Shown here one piece after another: positions 8,416-18,026 of a stretch of DNA of 64,000 nucleotides. This DNA is from Pseudaminobacter salicylatoxidans. GTDB taxonomy: Bacteria > Pseudomonadota > Alphaproteobacteria > Rhizobiales > Rhizobiaceae. The stretch's first letter is position 1, and every line of letters begins with the position of its first letter. The DNA lies in the NCBI RefSeq assembly GCF_003148475.1, contig NZ_QGGG01000003.1:124001-188000 (forward strand), written 5' to 3'. The position numbers and the translations under genes are program-made. The notes beneath the pieces are model-generated. The model was not told the origin of the DNA and made no database searches. It saw nothing but the letters and a program-made list of their open reading frames with translations.

Positions 8416-9528
8416 ATGTCCATCCGTCCGCCCCTGACCCCGTTGATCGAAGCGCTGCCGGCGACCGTTCCCTTCGTCGGACCGGAGGCGCAGCAAAGAG
8501 ACAGCGGCCGCGCTTTCCGCGCCCGCATGGGCGCCAATGAAAGCAGCTACGGCCCCTCCCCGCGCGTGATTGCGCGGATGGAGGAAGTCGCAAGGGACAT
8601 GTGGATGTATTGCGACCCGGACAATCACGATCTGCGCGTTGCACTCGCCGCTCATCTGGGCATCGGCAAGGACAATGTCGTCATCGGCGAAGGCATAGAC
8701 GGCCTGCTCAGCCTTGCGGTGCGCATGTATGTTTCGCCCGGCGATGCGGTCGTCACCTCGCTCGGCGCCTATCCGACCTTCAACTTCCACGTAGCAGGCG
8801 TGGGCGGCCGGCTGGTCCCGGTGCCTTATGAAAACGACCGCGAAAGCCTTGATGGCCTGCTGGAAGCGGTGAAGCGCGAGAAGGCGCCGCTGGTCTACCT
8901 CTCCAACCCCGACAATCCGATGGGAACCTGGTGGGAAACGGACGAGCTGATCCGCTTCATGGACGCGCTGCCCGAGACCACAATGCTGATCCTTGACGAG
9001 GCCTACGGCGAGACCGCGCCGGCTTCCGCCCTGCCCCCGGTTCAGGTCAACCGGCTGAACCTGCTGCGCATGCGCACTTTCTCAAAGGCCTATGGCCTGG
9101 CCGGCATCCGCTGCGGCTACGCCTTCGCCGATGCCGAGGTGATCGCGAATGTCGAAAAGATCCGCAACCACTATGGCGTCAGCCGCATGGCGCAGATCGC
9201 CGGGCTGGAAGCGCTGGCCGACCAGCCCTATCTCGCCAGCGTCGTCGCCAGGGTTGCAGCTGCACGCGACCGCATCTCGGCCATCGCCCGCGACAACGGC
9301 CTGTCGCCCATTCCCTCCGCCACGAACTTCGTGACCATCGACTGCGGCCGCGATGCCGATTTCGCAATGCGCGTGATGCAGAATCTGCTCGCGCGCGACG
9401 TCTTCATCCGCAAGCCGATGGCGCCGGTGCTCAATCGCTGCATCCGCGTCAGCGTCGGCCTCGACCACGAGATCGACATCTTCGGCGAGGAACTGCCACG
9501 CGCTCTCGCCGACGCCGCCAAGGGCTGA
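8416..9528 (+). CDS. PLP-dependent aminotransferase, HisC-like
   Basis: The 370-residue product is a fold-type I aminotransferase. Visible motifs are ANESSYGPSPRV at the substrate-binding N-terminus, SNPDNPMGTWW (PLP-binding Asn/Asp region), LILDEAYGE (Asp that contacts the pyridine nitrogen) and RTFSKAYGLAGIRCGY with the Schiff-base Lys. CIRVSVG near the C-terminus holds the Arg that binds the substrate carboxylate. This matches histidinol-phosphate aminotransferases (HisC, histidine synthesis) and closely related aromatic aminotransferases. It is not linked to other his genes, so it may be a second HisC or an aromatic/other amino acid enzyme. It stands alone between two terminators. Confidence 0.85.
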   Translation: MSIRPPLTPLIEALPATVPFVGPEAQQRDSGRAFRARMGANESSYGPSPRVIARMEEVARDMWMYCDPDNHDLRVALAAHLGIGKDNVVIGEGIDGLLSLAVRMYVSPGDAVVTSLGAYPTFNFHVAGVGGRLVPVPYENDRESLDGLLEAVKREKAPLVYLSNPDNPMGTWWETDELIRFMDALPETTMLILDEAYGETAPASALPPVQVNRLNLLRMRTFSKAYGLAGIRCGYAFADAEVIANVEKIRNHYGVSRMAQIAGLEALADQPYLASVVARVAAARDRISAIARDNGLSPIPSATNFVTIDCGRDADFAMRVMQNLLARDVFIRKPMAPVLNRCIRVSVGLDHEIDIFGEELPRALADAAKG

Positions 9529-9536
9529 TCTTCAAG

Positions 9537-9567
9537 CGGCGGGCCTGCACCCGGCCCGCCGTTTCTT
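9537..9567 (+). terminator. rho-independent terminator after the aminotransferase
   Basis: Stem CGGCGGGCC / GGCCCGCCG (9537-9545, 9553-9561) followed by TTTCTTT. Confidence 0.8.
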
Positions 9568-9620
9568 TCCCGTTCTCCGCTTTATTCGGCTGCGTCTCCC
9601 GCATCCGGCTTTTTCGTCTC

Positions 9621-9649
9621 TTGAATTAATTGAACGTTCGTTTTATTAT
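9621..9649 (+). promoter_or_regulatory. promoter and candidate TetR operator of the leucine catabolic operon
   Basis: TTGAAT (9621-9626) and TATTAT (9644-9649) are 17 bases apart, a good sigma-70 promoter. Its spacer contains the palindrome GAACGTTC (9632-9639), with partial symmetry extending further as AAxxGAACGTTCxxTT. The predicted start near 9656 leaves a short leader carrying the ribosome-binding site of the first gene, a TetR regulator. Autoregulation through this site is inferred. Confidence 0.6.
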
Positions 9650-9671
9650 TTATCCAAGGATGAGGAATGCC

Positions 9672-10301
9672 ATGGCGCGAACGACAGGTTCCGACGGCGA
9701 GAAAACAGAAGCAGCGATCCGGGAGGCGGCGATCAATCTGATCGCGCGCTTCGGCTACGAGGCTGTTTCCATGCGCCAGCTTGCCGCCGAAGTGGGCGTG
9801 CAGGCGGCAGCGCTCTATCGCTATTTCCCAAACAAGGAAGACCTCCTGTTCACGCTGATGCGTGAGCATATGGAAGGGCTGCAGGCGGCCTGGATACAGG
9901 TGCGCCCCACCGGGTCGGATCCGCGCGCGCGGCTTGCCGCCTTCGTACGCAATCATATCCGCTTCCATGTCGAGCGCAGGCATTCGACCCATGTTTCCAA
10001 CATGGAGCTGCGCAGCCTTTCGCACGACAATCTCACGCATATTCTGCGGCTGCGCACTGCCTATGAAAAGGAATTGCGCCAGATCCTGCGCGACGGCGCG
10101 GATGCCCGCGCCTTCGTGGTCGACGACATCGGCCTCACGGCCATTGCCATCATCCAGATGATCACCGGCGTGATCGTCTGGTTCCGTCCCGACGAGCGGC
10201 TGTCAGTCGCGGAAGTCGCGGAAACCTATCTAGCCATGACCATGCGCCTGACTGGCGCTGAAAGCCCTCGGGAGGTGCAGCATGTACACGCACACGCTTG
10301 A
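9672..10301 (+). CDS. TetR-family regulator of the isovalerate/leucine operon
   Basis: The 209-residue protein has a TetR DNA-binding domain (residues about 12-60, with [19 protein letters not shown] and [13 protein letters not shown]) and a C-terminal ligand pocket domain. The ATG at 9672 is chosen for its GGATGAGG ribosome-binding site. Its end overlaps the isovaleryl-CoA dehydrogenase start by 20 bases, so it is the first gene of the catabolic operon and is very probably its pathway-specific regulator, responding to an acyl-CoA intermediate. TetR regulators of leucine degradation (LiuQ type) are known in other proteobacteria; orthology here is not shown. Confidence 0.85.
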   Translation: MARTTGSDGEKTEAAIREAAINLIARFGYEAVSMRQLAAEVGVQAAALYRYFPNKEDLLFTLMREHMEGLQAAWIQVRPTGSDPRARLAAFVRNHIRFHVERRHSTHVSNMELRSLSHDNLTHILRLRTAYEKELRQILRDGADARAFVVDDIGLTAIAIIQMITGVIVWFRPDERLSVAEVAETYLAMTMRLTGAESPREVQHVHAHA

Positions 10302-11445
10302 TTTCGGCCAGGGCGAGGACATAGACGCCCTGCGCGACATGGTGCGCCGCTTCGCGCAGGACAAAATTGCTCCGCTCGCCGCCGAGACCGACCGTTCCAA
10401 CGAATTTCCGGCGCATCTGTGGGAGGAATTCGGCGCGCTCGGCCTGCTCGGCATAACGGCCAATCCGGATTTCGGCGGCAGCGGCATGGGCTATCTGGCG
10501 CATGTGGTGGCGATGGAGGAGATTTCGCGCGCCTCGGCCTCGGTCGGGCTTTCCTATGGCGCGCATTCCAATCTGTGCGTCAACCAGATCAACCGCTGGG
10601 GCACGCCTGCACAGAAGGAAAAATACCTGCCCGCGCTCTGCGCCGGTGAAAAGGTCGGTGCGCTGGCCATGTCGGAATCCGGCTCCGGCTCGGACGTGGT
10701 GTCGCTGAAACTGCGCGCCGAAAGGCGCAATGACCGCTTTGTCCTCAACGGCACCAAGATGTGGATCACCAACGGCCCGGATGCCGATACCCTGATGGTC
10801 TATGCCAAGACCGATCCGGAGGGGAAATCACGCGGCATCACCGCTTTCGTGGTGGAAAAGACCATGCCGGGATTTTCCGTTGCGCAGAAGCTGGACAAGC
10901 TTGGCATGCGCGGTTCCAATACGGGCGAACTCGTCTTCGAGGATGTGGAGGTTCCGTTCGAAAACGTTCTGCATCAGGAAGGGGCCGGCGTTGAAGTGCT
11001 GATGTCGGGCCTTGACTATGAGCGCACGGTGCTGGCAGGCGGGCCGCTCGGCATCATGGCCGCGTGTCTCGATGTGGCCGTACCGTACGTGCACGAGCGC
11101 AAGCAGTTCGGCCAGCCGATCGGTGAGTTCCAGCTCGTTCAGGGCAAGCTCGCCGACATGTACACGACGATGAATGCCTGCCGTGCCTATGTCTATGGCG
11201 TCGCCTCGGCCTGCGACCGTGGCCAAACCACCCGCAAGGACGCCGCCGGCTGCATTCTCTACGCCGCCGAAAAGGCCACCCAGATGGCACTGGACGCGAT
11301 CCAGCTTCTCGGTGGCAATGGCTACATCAACGACTATGCGACCGGACGCCTGCTGCGCGACGCCAAGCTTTACGAGATCGGCGCCGGCACCAGCGAAATC
11401 CGGCGCTGGCTGATCGGCCGCGAAATCATGTCGGAGAGCTTGTGA
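10282..11445 (+). CDS. ivd: isovaleryl-CoA dehydrogenase
   Basis: The 387-residue flavoprotein has the acyl-CoA dehydrogenase signatures [16 protein letters not shown] and [12 protein letters not shown]. The catalytic Glu sits in [14 protein letters not shown], the position used by isovaleryl-CoA dehydrogenases, while the site used by medium-chain enzymes is replaced ([12 protein letters not shown]). It converts isovaleryl-CoA to 3-methylcrotonyl-CoA in leucine breakdown and passes electrons to ETF. The start has a GGAGGT ribosome-binding site inside the end of tetR. One base separates it from the carboxylase beta gene, which makes the next pathway step. Confidence 0.95.
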   Translation: MYTHTLDFGQGEDIDALRDMVRRFAQDKIAPLAAETDRSNEFPAHLWEEFGALGLLGITANPDFGGSGMGYLAHVVAMEEISRASASVGLSYGAHSNLCVNQINRWGTPAQKEKYLPALCAGEKVGALAMSESGSGSDVVSLKLRAERRNDRFVLNGTKMWITNGPDADTLMVYAKTDPEGKSRGITAFVVEKTMPGFSVAQKLDKLGMRGSNTGELVFEDVEVPFENVLHQEGAGVEVLMSGLDYERTVLAGGPLGIMAACLDVAVPYVHERKQFGQPIGEFQLVQGKLADMYTTMNACRAYVYGVASACDRGQTTRKDAAGCILYAAEKATQMALDAIQLLGGNGYINDYATGRLLRDAKLYEIGAGTSEIRRWLIGREIMSESL

Positions 11446-11446
11446 C

Positions 11447-13054
11447 ATGCCGGTTATCCAGTCCCGACTCTCCCCCTCATCCGAGACGTTCAAGGCCAAT
11501 GCCGAGCATATGCGCGCGCTGGTGGCCGACATTTCCGGCAAGGCCGAGACGGTCGAGCGCGGCGGCTCGGAGGACGCGCGCAAGCGCCACACCTCGCGCG
11601 GCAAGCTGTTGCCGCGCGAGCGCCTCGCCCAGCTTCTCGATGCCGGGTCGCCGTTCCTCGAAATCGGCCAGTTCGCCGCATGGGGCATGTATGGCGGCGA
11701 CATTTCCTCAGCCGGCATGGTCGCGGGTATCGGCCGTGTCGAGGGCCGTGAGGTGATGGTGGTGGTGAACGACGCCACCGTGAAGGGCGGCACCTATTAT
11801 CCGGTGACGGTGAAGAAGCATCTGCGGGCGCAGGAAATCGCCACGCAGAATAATCTTCCTTGCGTCTATCTGGTCGATTCCGGCGGCGCGAACCTGCCAA
11901 ACCAGGACGAAGTCTTTCCCGACCGCGAGCATTTCGGTCGCATCTTCTACAATCAGGCCAACATGTCGGCGGCAGGCATTCCGCAGATCGCCTGTGTCAT
12001 GGGTTCGTGCACGGCGGGCGGCGCCTATGTGCCAGCGATGTCCGACGAGACGATCATGGTGCGCAACCAGGCCACCATCTTCCTCGGCGGCCCGCCGCTG
12101 GTGAAGGCGGCCACCGGCGAGGACGTGTCCGCCGAAGAACTCGGCGGCGCGGATGTGCACACAAGGCTTTCGGGCGTCGCCGATCACTATGCAATGGACG
12201 ACACGCACGCGCTCGCCATCACACGCCAGATCGTCAGAAACCTGAATCGAAAGAAGACGATAGGCCTCGATCTTGGAAAACCGATTCCACCGCTTTATGC
12301 ACCGGATGAGATTCACGGCGTGGTGCCGACCGACACCCGCAAGCCCTATGACGTTCGCGAGATCATCGCGCGCATCGTGGACGGTTCCGAGTTCGACGAG
12401 TTCAAGCAGAATTACGGCGCTACGCTCGTCACGGGCTTTGCCCATATCCACGGCATGCCGGTGGGCATTCTGGGCAATAACGGCGTACTGTTCTCCGAAA
12501 GCGCGCTGAAGGGCGCGCATTTCATCGAGCTGTGCTGCCAGCGCAAGATCCCGCTGATCTTCCTGCAGAACATCACCGGCTTCATGGTCGGGCGCAAATA
12601 TGAGGCCGGCGGCATCGCCAAGGACGGCGCCAAGCTGGTAACGGCCGTAGCGACCGCGCAGGTGCCCAAGCTGACGGTGATCGTCGGTGGCTCCTTCGGC
12701 GCGGGCAATTACGGCATGTGCGGCCGCGCCTATTCGCCCCGCTTCCTGTGGATGTGGCCGAATGCGCGCATCTCGGTCATGGGCGGCGAGCAGGCCGCAA
12801 CCGTGCTTGCCATGGTCAAGCGCGAGGGTATCGAGCGCAAGGGCGGAAGGTGGAGCGCCGAGGAAGAAGCCGAATTCCGCGCACCGATCCTCGAAAAATA
12901 CGAGCGCGAGGGGCATCCGCTCTATTCCTCGGCGCGTTTGTGGGACGATGGCATCATCGATCCGGCAAGAACCCGCGACGTGCTGGCGCTTAGCCTCTCG
13001 GCAGCCCTTAACGCGCCGGTGGAGGACACTAGATTCGGTGTCTTCAGAATGTAA
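11447..13054 (+). CDS. mccB: 3-methylcrotonyl-CoA carboxylase beta (carboxyltransferase) subunit
   Basis: The 535-residue carboxyltransferase has both crotonase-like halves. Landmarks are [10 protein letters not shown] near the N-terminus, [13 protein letters not shown] and [16 protein letters not shown] in the first half, and [18 protein letters not shown] and [15 protein letters not shown] in the second. It moves carboxylate from biotin to 3-methylcrotonyl-CoA, giving 3-methylglutaconyl-CoA. It lies between ivd and, after a small insert gene, the alpha subunit, matching the liu operon order (liuA-liuB-liuD). The operon lacks the usual enoyl-CoA hydratase and HMG-CoA lyase genes here. Confidence 0.95.
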   Translation: MPVIQSRLSPSSETFKANAEHMRALVADISGKAETVERGGSEDARKRHTSRGKLLPRERLAQLLDAGSPFLEIGQFAAWGMYGGDISSAGMVAGIGRVEGREVMVVVNDATVKGGTYYPVTVKKHLRAQEIATQNNLPCVYLVDSGGANLPNQDEVFPDREHFGRIFYNQANMSAAGIPQIACVMGSCTAGGAYVPAMSDETIMVRNQATIFLGGPPLVKAATGEDVSAEELGGADVHTRLSGVADHYAMDDTHALAITRQIVRNLNRKKTIGLDLGKPIPPLYAPDEIHGVVPTDTRKPYDVREIIARIVDGSEFDEFKQNYGATLVTGFAHIHGMPVGILGNNGVLFSESALKGAHFIELCCQRKIPLIFLQNITGFMVGRKYEAGGIAKDGAKLVTAVATAQVPKLTVIVGGSFGAGNYGMCGRAYSPRFLWMWPNARISVMGGEQAATVLAMVKREGIERKGGRWSAEEEAEFRAPILEKYEREGHPLYSSARLWDDGIIDPARTRDVLALSLSAALNAPVEDTRFGVFRM

Positions 13055-13123
13055 CTGGTCATTGGCCGCGCCGCGCGCGACCGCAGTGAGGAACTCAACG
13101 CGTAACGACGAAGGGAGCCTGAC

Positions 13124-13891
13124 ATGCCTGCCAATCCAAATAAATTCGTCTGGTACGAACTCATGACGAGCGACGTGGATGCCGCCGAGGCATTCTACAA
13201 ATCGGTCGTCGGCTGGAATTCGGAGCCATGGGGCGGCCCGGACATGCGCTACATCATCATGAAGGCGGGCGAAACGGGCGTCGCCGGCATGATGGCCACG
13301 CCGAAGGAAGCGGAGGGGATGAAGCCGGCCTGGGTCGGCTATATCTATGCCGACAATGTCGATGCCGCCACGGAAGGGGTTCGCAAGGGCGGTGGCAACG
13401 TGCTGCGCGAACCCGATGACATTCCCGATGTCGGCCGCTTCTCCGTCGTTGCCGATCCTCAAGGCGCGGTGTTCATGCTGATCACGCCGAAGGGCGAAGA
13501 AGGCGCACCGGTTCCCCCGATGACACCCGGCCATATCGGGTGGCACGAATTGATGGCAACCGAATGGGAAACGGCCTTCTATTTCTACTCCAACCAGTTC
13601 GGATGGACCAAGGATGAGCCGATGGATATGGGGCCGATGGGCGTCTACCAGCTCTTCCGAACCGGGGGCGACAACGCTGTCGGCGGCATGATGACCAAGC
13701 CGGCGCAGATCGAAGCCCCCTACTGGCTCTATTATTTCAATGTCGAAGACATCGACAAGGCGACCGAGCGTGCCCTTGAAAACAAGGGGCAGGTCATAAT
13801 GGGACCGATGCAGGTTCCCGGCGGAAGCTGGGTCTGCCAGTGCATCGACCCCCAGGGCGCGCTTTTTGCCCTAGTCGGTGCCCGAAAGTGA
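13124..13891 (+). CDS. two-domain VOC (glyoxalase-like) protein inside the leucine operon
   Basis: The 255-residue protein is a tandem of two vicinal-oxygen-chelate modules: FVWYELMTSDVDAAEAFYKS opens the first and IGWHELMATEWETAFYFYSN the second; each ends in a DPQGA strand (VVADPQGAVFML, CIDPQGALFALVG). This duplicated form resembles the CFP-30B/hydroxylase-like VOC proteins. The metal-binding His/Glu pattern is only partly clear, so the reaction is unknown. It has its own GAAGGGAG ribosome-binding site and lies 69 bases after mccB and 34 before mccA, so it is co-transcribed. A role in removing a reactive side product is possible but speculative. Confidence 0.85.
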   Translation: MPANPNKFVWYELMTSDVDAAEAFYKSVVGWNSEPWGGPDMRYIIMKAGETGVAGMMATPKEAEGMKPAWVGYIYADNVDAATEGVRKGGGNVLREPDDIPDVGRFSVVADPQGAVFMLITPKGEEGAPVPPMTPGHIGWHELMATEWETAFYFYSNQFGWTKDEPMDMGPMGVYQLFRTGGDNAVGGMMTKPAQIEAPYWLYYFNVEDIDKATERALENKGQVIMGPMQVPGGSWVCQCIDPQGALFALVGARK

Positions 13892-13925
13892 GCGGCACTG
13901 GCCGACAGCTTTATCCGGAGGATGA

Positions 13926-15881
13926 ATGTTTTCCAAAATCCTGATCGCCAATCGCGGTGAGATTGCCTGCCGCGTCATCCAGACTGCGCGGCGCGTGGGT
14001 GTCCGTACCGTTGCTGTTTATTCTGACGCGGATGCAAGCGCGCTTCATGTGGCGATGGCTGACGAGGCGGTGCATATCGGCCCTTCCCCGGTCGGTGAAA
14101 GCTATCTGCGTGGCGACAGGATCATCGAAGCCGCCAAGGCGACGGGAGCCGAAGCCATCCATCCCGGCTACGGCTTCCTTTCGGAAAACCCGGATTTCGT
14201 GGATCAGGTGACGGCGGCCGGACTGGTTTTCATCGGCCCGTCCGCCGCTTCGATCCGCGCCATGGGACTGAAGGACGCCGCCAAGCGGCTGATGGAGCAG
14301 GCTGGCGTGCCAGTGGTGCCGGGCTACCACGGCGAGGCGCAGGAAATCGTGCCGCTTGCCTCCAAGGCGCGCGAAATCGGCTATCCGGTGCTGATCAAGG
14401 CGCGCGCCGGAGGCGGCGGCAAAGGCATGCGCCGCGTTGACCACCCGGATGATTTTCCCGAAGCCCTGTCAAGCGCGCGGCGCGAAGCCAAGGCAGCCTT
14501 CGGCGACGACCGCGTGCTGGTCGAAAAATATGTCGAGAAGCCGCGCCATATCGAGGTGCAGGTGTTCGGCGACAATTTCGGCAATGCCGTGCATTTGTTC
14601 GAACGCGATTGCTCCGCGCAACGCCGCCACCAGAAGGTGATCGAGGAAGCCCCCGCCCCCGGCATGACGCCCGAGATGCGCAAGGCCATGACCGATGCGG
14701 CAGTAAAGGCCGCCAAGGCCATTTCCTATTCGGGTGCGGGCACCATCGAGTTCATCGTGGACGCATCCGAAGGGCTCAGGCCCGATCGCTTCTGGTTCAT
14801 GGAGATGAACACCCGCCTGCAAGTGGAGCATCCGGTAACGGAAATGATCACCGGCGTCGATCTGGTCGAATGGCAATTGCGTGTGGCGGCCGGCGAAAAG
14901 CTGCCGAAAAGCCAGAAGGAGATCGCGCTTTCCGGCCATGCCTTTGAAGCGCGCATCTATGCGGAAGACCCGCAGCGCGATTTCCTGCCGGCCATCGGCA
15001 CGCTGCATCATCTCAGTTTTCCGACCGAAACGCCGGCGGGCTCGTCCATGCGCGTAGAGACCGGCGTGCGCCAGGGCGATGCCATCTCGCCCTACTACGA
15101 TCCGATGATTGCCAAGCTGGTGGTCCATGCGAATGATCGAAGCAGCGCGCTGCAAGGGCTCACGGAGGCGCTGAAAGCCACCCGCATTGCTGGATCAACC
15201 ACAAACATCGCCTTCCTGGCGGCGCTGTCTCAGGACGCTGATTTTGCTTCCGGCGATGTCGATACCGGTCTCATCGGCCGCAAGCAGGAAGCCCTGACCG
15301 CCATTCCCGAGCCGGGCGGCAATATCGTGGCGCGCGCCGCCCTGGCAGCCTCCGGGTCAAGGCCCGGGGGAGCCATGTCGGACGACCCGTGGGCGAGCCT
15401 TTCCGGCTACAGCCACTTCCATCCGATCGAGCGCCGTACGGTTCTGCGCCGCGGCGAACAGGAACTGCATGCAGGCGTGACGGCACAGCCGGATGGTCGC
15501 TATCTGGTACGTATCGGCGACGGCACTGCGACCGTTCTTTCAAAGACCGATTTCCAGGACACGGTTTCATGGCCGGGGCACGTCACCGTGTTCGCCGATG
15601 GTGCGGCCTTCACCTTCGCCGTGCCGGACCCATTCGCGAGTGCGGAAGAAGCCGACGGCAGCGCGGGCAGCATGCGCGCGCCGATGCCGGGGCTGGTCAA
15701 GCTGGTACGGGCAACCGAGGGCGAAACGGTGAAGAAGGGACAGCCCCTGCTGATCCTGGAGGCGATGAAGATGGAGCACACCATCGCTGCCCTGCATGAC
15801 GGCATCATCGCCGAAATCGCAACCGAGGGCGAACAGGTGATGGACGGAACCGTTCTCGTGCGTTTCGTAGAGGAGGCGTAG
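13926..15881 (+). CDS. mccA: 3-methylcrotonyl-CoA carboxylase alpha (biotin carboxylase/carrier) subunit
   Basis: The 651-residue protein starts MFSKILIANRGEIACRVI, the biotin carboxylase N-terminus. It contains the ATP-grasp glycine loop KARAGGGGKGMR, the catalytic stretch FMEMNTRLQVEHPVTE and a C-terminal biotin-carrier domain with ILEAMKMEHTI, whose Lys carries biotin. It carboxylates biotin with ATP and bicarbonate for the beta subunit. Acetyl- and propionyl-CoA carboxylase alpha chains look similar; pairing with ivd and mccB makes the methylcrotonyl enzyme by far the best call. GGAGGATGA precedes the start. It ends the operon, and the hairpin at 15903 follows. Confidence 0.93.
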   Translation: MFSKILIANRGEIACRVIQTARRVGVRTVAVYSDADASALHVAMADEAVHIGPSPVGESYLRGDRIIEAAKATGAEAIHPGYGFLSENPDFVDQVTAAGLVFIGPSAASIRAMGLKDAAKRLMEQAGVPVVPGYHGEAQEIVPLASKAREIGYPVLIKARAGGGGKGMRRVDHPDDFPEALSSARREAKAAFGDDRVLVEKYVEKPRHIEVQVFGDNFGNAVHLFERDCSAQRRHQKVIEEAPAPGMTPEMRKAMTDAAVKAAKAISYSGAGTIEFIVDASEGLRPDRFWFMEMNTRLQVEHPVTEMITGVDLVEWQLRVAAGEKLPKSQKEIALSGHAFEARIYAEDPQRDFLPAIGTLHHLSFPTETPAGSSMRVETGVRQGDAISPYYDPMIAKLVVHANDRSSALQGLTEALKATRIAGSTTNIAFLAALSQDADFASGDVDTGLIGRKQEALTAIPEPGGNIVARAALAASGSRPGGAMSDDPWASLSGYSHFHPIERRTVLRRGEQELHAGVTAQPDGRYLVRIGDGTATVLSKTDFQDTVSWPGHVTVFADGAAFTFAVPDPFASAEEADGSAGSMRAPMPGLVKLVRATEGETVKKGQPLLILEAMKMEHTIAALHDGIIAEIATEGEQVMDGTVLVRFVEEA

Positions 15882-15902
15882 GCGGCGCCACCAATCGGGA
15901 AA

Positions 15903-15930
15903 TGAAAATGGCCGGGTTGCCCCGGCCAAA
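15903..15930. terminator. bidirectional terminator between mccA and the amino acid binding protein
   Basis: Stem TGGCCGGG / CCCGGCCA (15910-15917, 15921-15928) with a 3-base loop. The minus-strand side is followed by TTTTCATTT, so it best serves the binding-protein gene; it lies between convergent genes and may stop both. Confidence 0.75.
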
Positions 15931-15958
15931 TCCAGTTATCCAGGCTCGTGCGGCAGTC

Positions 15959-17080
15959 TTACTGCTCGATCGGCGCGTATTTGCCGTCGTGCCACTGGTT
16001 GATGTCGTAGGCGGCGTTCTTCAGATCGCCCTTCTCGTCGAAGGTGACTTCGCCCACCACGGTCTGGATTGGCTGACCGTTTTTCAGCGCCTCGGCGACC
16101 TTCATCGGATCGTCGGTGCCGGCGCGCTCGATGCCCTGCGCGAAGGCCTGGATCACTGCATAGGAGAAGAGCGTGAAGCCTTCCGGCACGAAGCCGCCGG
16201 CCTTGATCTTCTCCACCGCTTCCTTGGCCTCTGGCCGGGCCTGCGGATCGGACGGGAACACGAACATGGTGCCCTCGCCGGCCGGTCCCGCGATCTGCCA
16301 GAATTCCGGCGATGCGATCGAATCGGGCATGATGAGTTGGAACTTGAAGCCCTGCTCTGCCGCCTGACGCAGGATCAGGCCGGCCTCCGGATGGTAGCCG
16401 CCGAAATAGACCACATCGGCCTTCAATTCCTTCAGCTTGGTCACCAGCGCCGAATAATCCTTTTCGCCAGCATTGATGCCTTCATAGAGGACTTCCTTCA
16501 GGCCGTTTTCGTTCATCGTCTTGCGCACGGCGTCCGCCACGCCCTGACCGTAGGCGCCCTTATCGTGCATGACCACGACGTTCTTGCCTGCATATTTCTT
16601 TGCGATCCACGGCCCGATGAAGGCGCCCTGCGCGTCGTCGCGCGTGTAGAGACGCATGATGGTGGACCAGCCCTTGGCGGCCGCATCGTCGGTCATGACG
16701 GGGTTGGACGAGGCCGGGCTCATCATCAGCGCGCCGGCTTCGGCATAAACGGCAGAGGCGGGGATGCTTGAGCCCGAGCAGGCATGTCCGTCGATGAATT
16801 TGACGCCGTTGGCGACGATGCGGTTGGCAACCGAAACGGCCTGCTTTGGATCGCAGACGTCATCTTCGATCGAGATGGCGATCTGGCGCCCCATGACGCC
16901 GCCCTTCTCGTTGATGGCCTTGGCGGCAGCTTCCGCGCCCTGTTTGAACTGGTCGCCGATATTCGCCAACTGGCCGGTCATCGGCCCCACCACCGCGAAG
17001 GTGATGTCGTCGGCGCGCGCGGCCTGCGCCGCCAGAATGAAGCCGACGAGCGCAGCCCCCACTACTGTTTTTTTGATCAC
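15959..17080 (-). CDS. branched-chain amino acid ABC transporter substrate-binding protein (LivJ/LivK type)
   Basis: The 373-residue protein has a signal peptide (IKKTVVGAALVGFILAAQAARA, cleaved before DDITF) and the type I periplasmic binding fold of leucine-binding proteins: FAVVGPMTGQLANIG, the GVMGRQIAISIEDD strand, DGHACSGSSIPASAVYAEAG (ligand-binding Ser/Thr region) and ARPEAKEAVEKIKAGG. It captures branched-chain or related amino acids and delivers them to a Liv permease not present here. The start is GTG at 17080 with GGAGGAG upstream. Its position next to the leucine degradation operon fits uptake and use of the same substrate. Confidence 0.9.
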   Translation of the reverse strand: MIKKTVVGAALVGFILAAQAARADDITFAVVGPMTGQLANIGDQFKQGAEAAAKAINEKGGVMGRQIAISIEDDVCDPKQAVSVANRIVANGVKFIDGHACSGSSIPASAVYAEAGALMMSPASSNPVMTDDAAAKGWSTIMRLYTRDDAQGAFIGPWIAKKYAGKNVVVMHDKGAYGQGVADAVRKTMNENGLKEVLYEGINAGEKDYSALVTKLKELKADVVYFGGYHPEAGLILRQAAEQGFKFQLIMPDSIASPEFWQIAGPAGEGTMFVFPSDPQARPEAKEAVEKIKAGGFVPEGFTLFSYAVIQAFAQGIERAGTDDPMKVAEALKNGQPIQTVVGEVTFDEKGDLKNAAYDINQWHDGKYAPIEQ

Positions 17081-17195
17081 TTTGTTCTCCTCCGAAGTCG
17101 GCTAGCCGCCGAGTGCTGCCCTTGTTGTCCGGGCAACATCAAATACCATTTGCGGCTCCAGCCGCGCAACAAAATCGGAATGGGCCGGCGGAACG

Positions 17196-17236
17196 CAAAA
17201 AGGCCGCGCCGAGCTTGTTCGCACCGGTCGCGGCCT
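17196..17236 (-). terminator. possible terminator of the Sel1-repeat gene
   Basis: AGGCCGCG / CGCGGCCT (17201-17208, 17229-17236) enclose a 20-base loop; on the minus strand the stem is followed by TTTTTGCG. The large loop makes it weaker than the others, and it lies 120 bases beyond the stop. The rest of 17081-17359 shows no gene. Confidence 0.45.
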
Positions 17237-17359
17237 GTTTGATGGCACCCTTTCCGGAATGCCTCTGTCGCCGTTTTTCATCCGCGCGGTCGGCCCGCCT
17301 CCAGGCAGCCGCGTTCTCAATGGCCGGGCCTTCCGACAGGCCCACGGCTGACAAACTTG

Positions 17360-17626
17360 TCAGTGCATGGTCATCCACTGGCGCGCTTCGCGCAGCGCCT
17401 GTGCGATCTCCAGTTTCGACATCGACACCGAAAGTTCGGCGCGAAGCGCTGCCGCACGCGCCGAGCCCTTGATCGCGGCGATGTTGAACCATTTGTGGGC
17501 GGCGACGACATCGACGTCGCAGTCGCGTCCGCTGGCGTACATCATCCCCAACTCGCAAAGCACATCGGCCTGAGCGGTGGTTCCCATCGCGCCGAAGCCG
17601 GCTTCAAACATCTCATAACGCGCCAT
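17360..17626 (-). CDS. Sel1-repeat-like small protein
   Basis: This frame gives an 88-residue protein with a Sel1/TPR-like helix pair: CELGMMYASGRDCDVDVVAA followed by HKWFNIAAIKGSARAAALRA. The LGxMYxxG...A.KWF.AA pattern is the Sel1 repeat, normally used for protein contacts. There is no signal peptide, so it is probably cytoplasmic. One and a half repeats is short for the family, which usually has many; small single-repeat proteins of this kind occur in rhizobia. The function is unknown. It stands alone, with a long upstream region containing an inverted repeat. Confidence 0.8.
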   Translation of the reverse strand: MARYEMFEAGFGAMGTTAQADVLCELGMMYASGRDCDVDVVAAHKWFNIAAIKGSARAAALRAELSVSMSKLEIAQALREARQWMTMH

Positions 17627-18026
17627 TTCGAAGGTCCCTGTCCGTTGCTGGAGAGCGCCTCGTTCTGTCGTCGCGGGCTGCTCTTCCGATGCTTCGAAGG
17701 ATGAACCCGAGGCTTGAACCCGCCGTTAAATGGCTTGCTTAACCGCCGGCAAACAAAGTTCAAACAAGAAGTAAACGTTTGAATTCATTAAGGATGGGAA
17801 CGCAGGCGCGGCAAGGGATTTGCAGAAAAATCGATGAAAATGTTACGGCGCGCACGCAATACTTCCCTAACCATGAAAGCGATCCACGCCGGCCGCCGCA
17901 CAAGCGCCAAGGGCTAAAAACCCGGAAACTCCACGGCGCTTGCCGGACGTGTCGACTGGCTTACCTTTGCGTAAGCGGCGGAACGACACGGGAACAGGGG
18001 CGCCCGCCACGCTGGAGGACATAGAG
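17627..18026. other. 400-bp divergent intergenic region
   Basis: It separates the minus-strand Sel1 gene from the plus-strand DUF2147 gene. Two symmetric sequences are visible: TTCAAAC-N11-GTTTGAA (17759-17783) and GTTAA-N9-TTAAC (17725-17743). No open frame in it looks coding and no RNA gene was recognised. Confidence 0.5.

Noticed and set aside
11708-13546. Minus-strand frame opposite mccB and the VOC gene
   Set aside because: Composition typical of antisense of GC-rich genes; no motif.
17725-17743. CtrA binding site (TTAA-N7-TTAA)
   Set aside because: The spacing is 9, not 7, and no second feature supports it.
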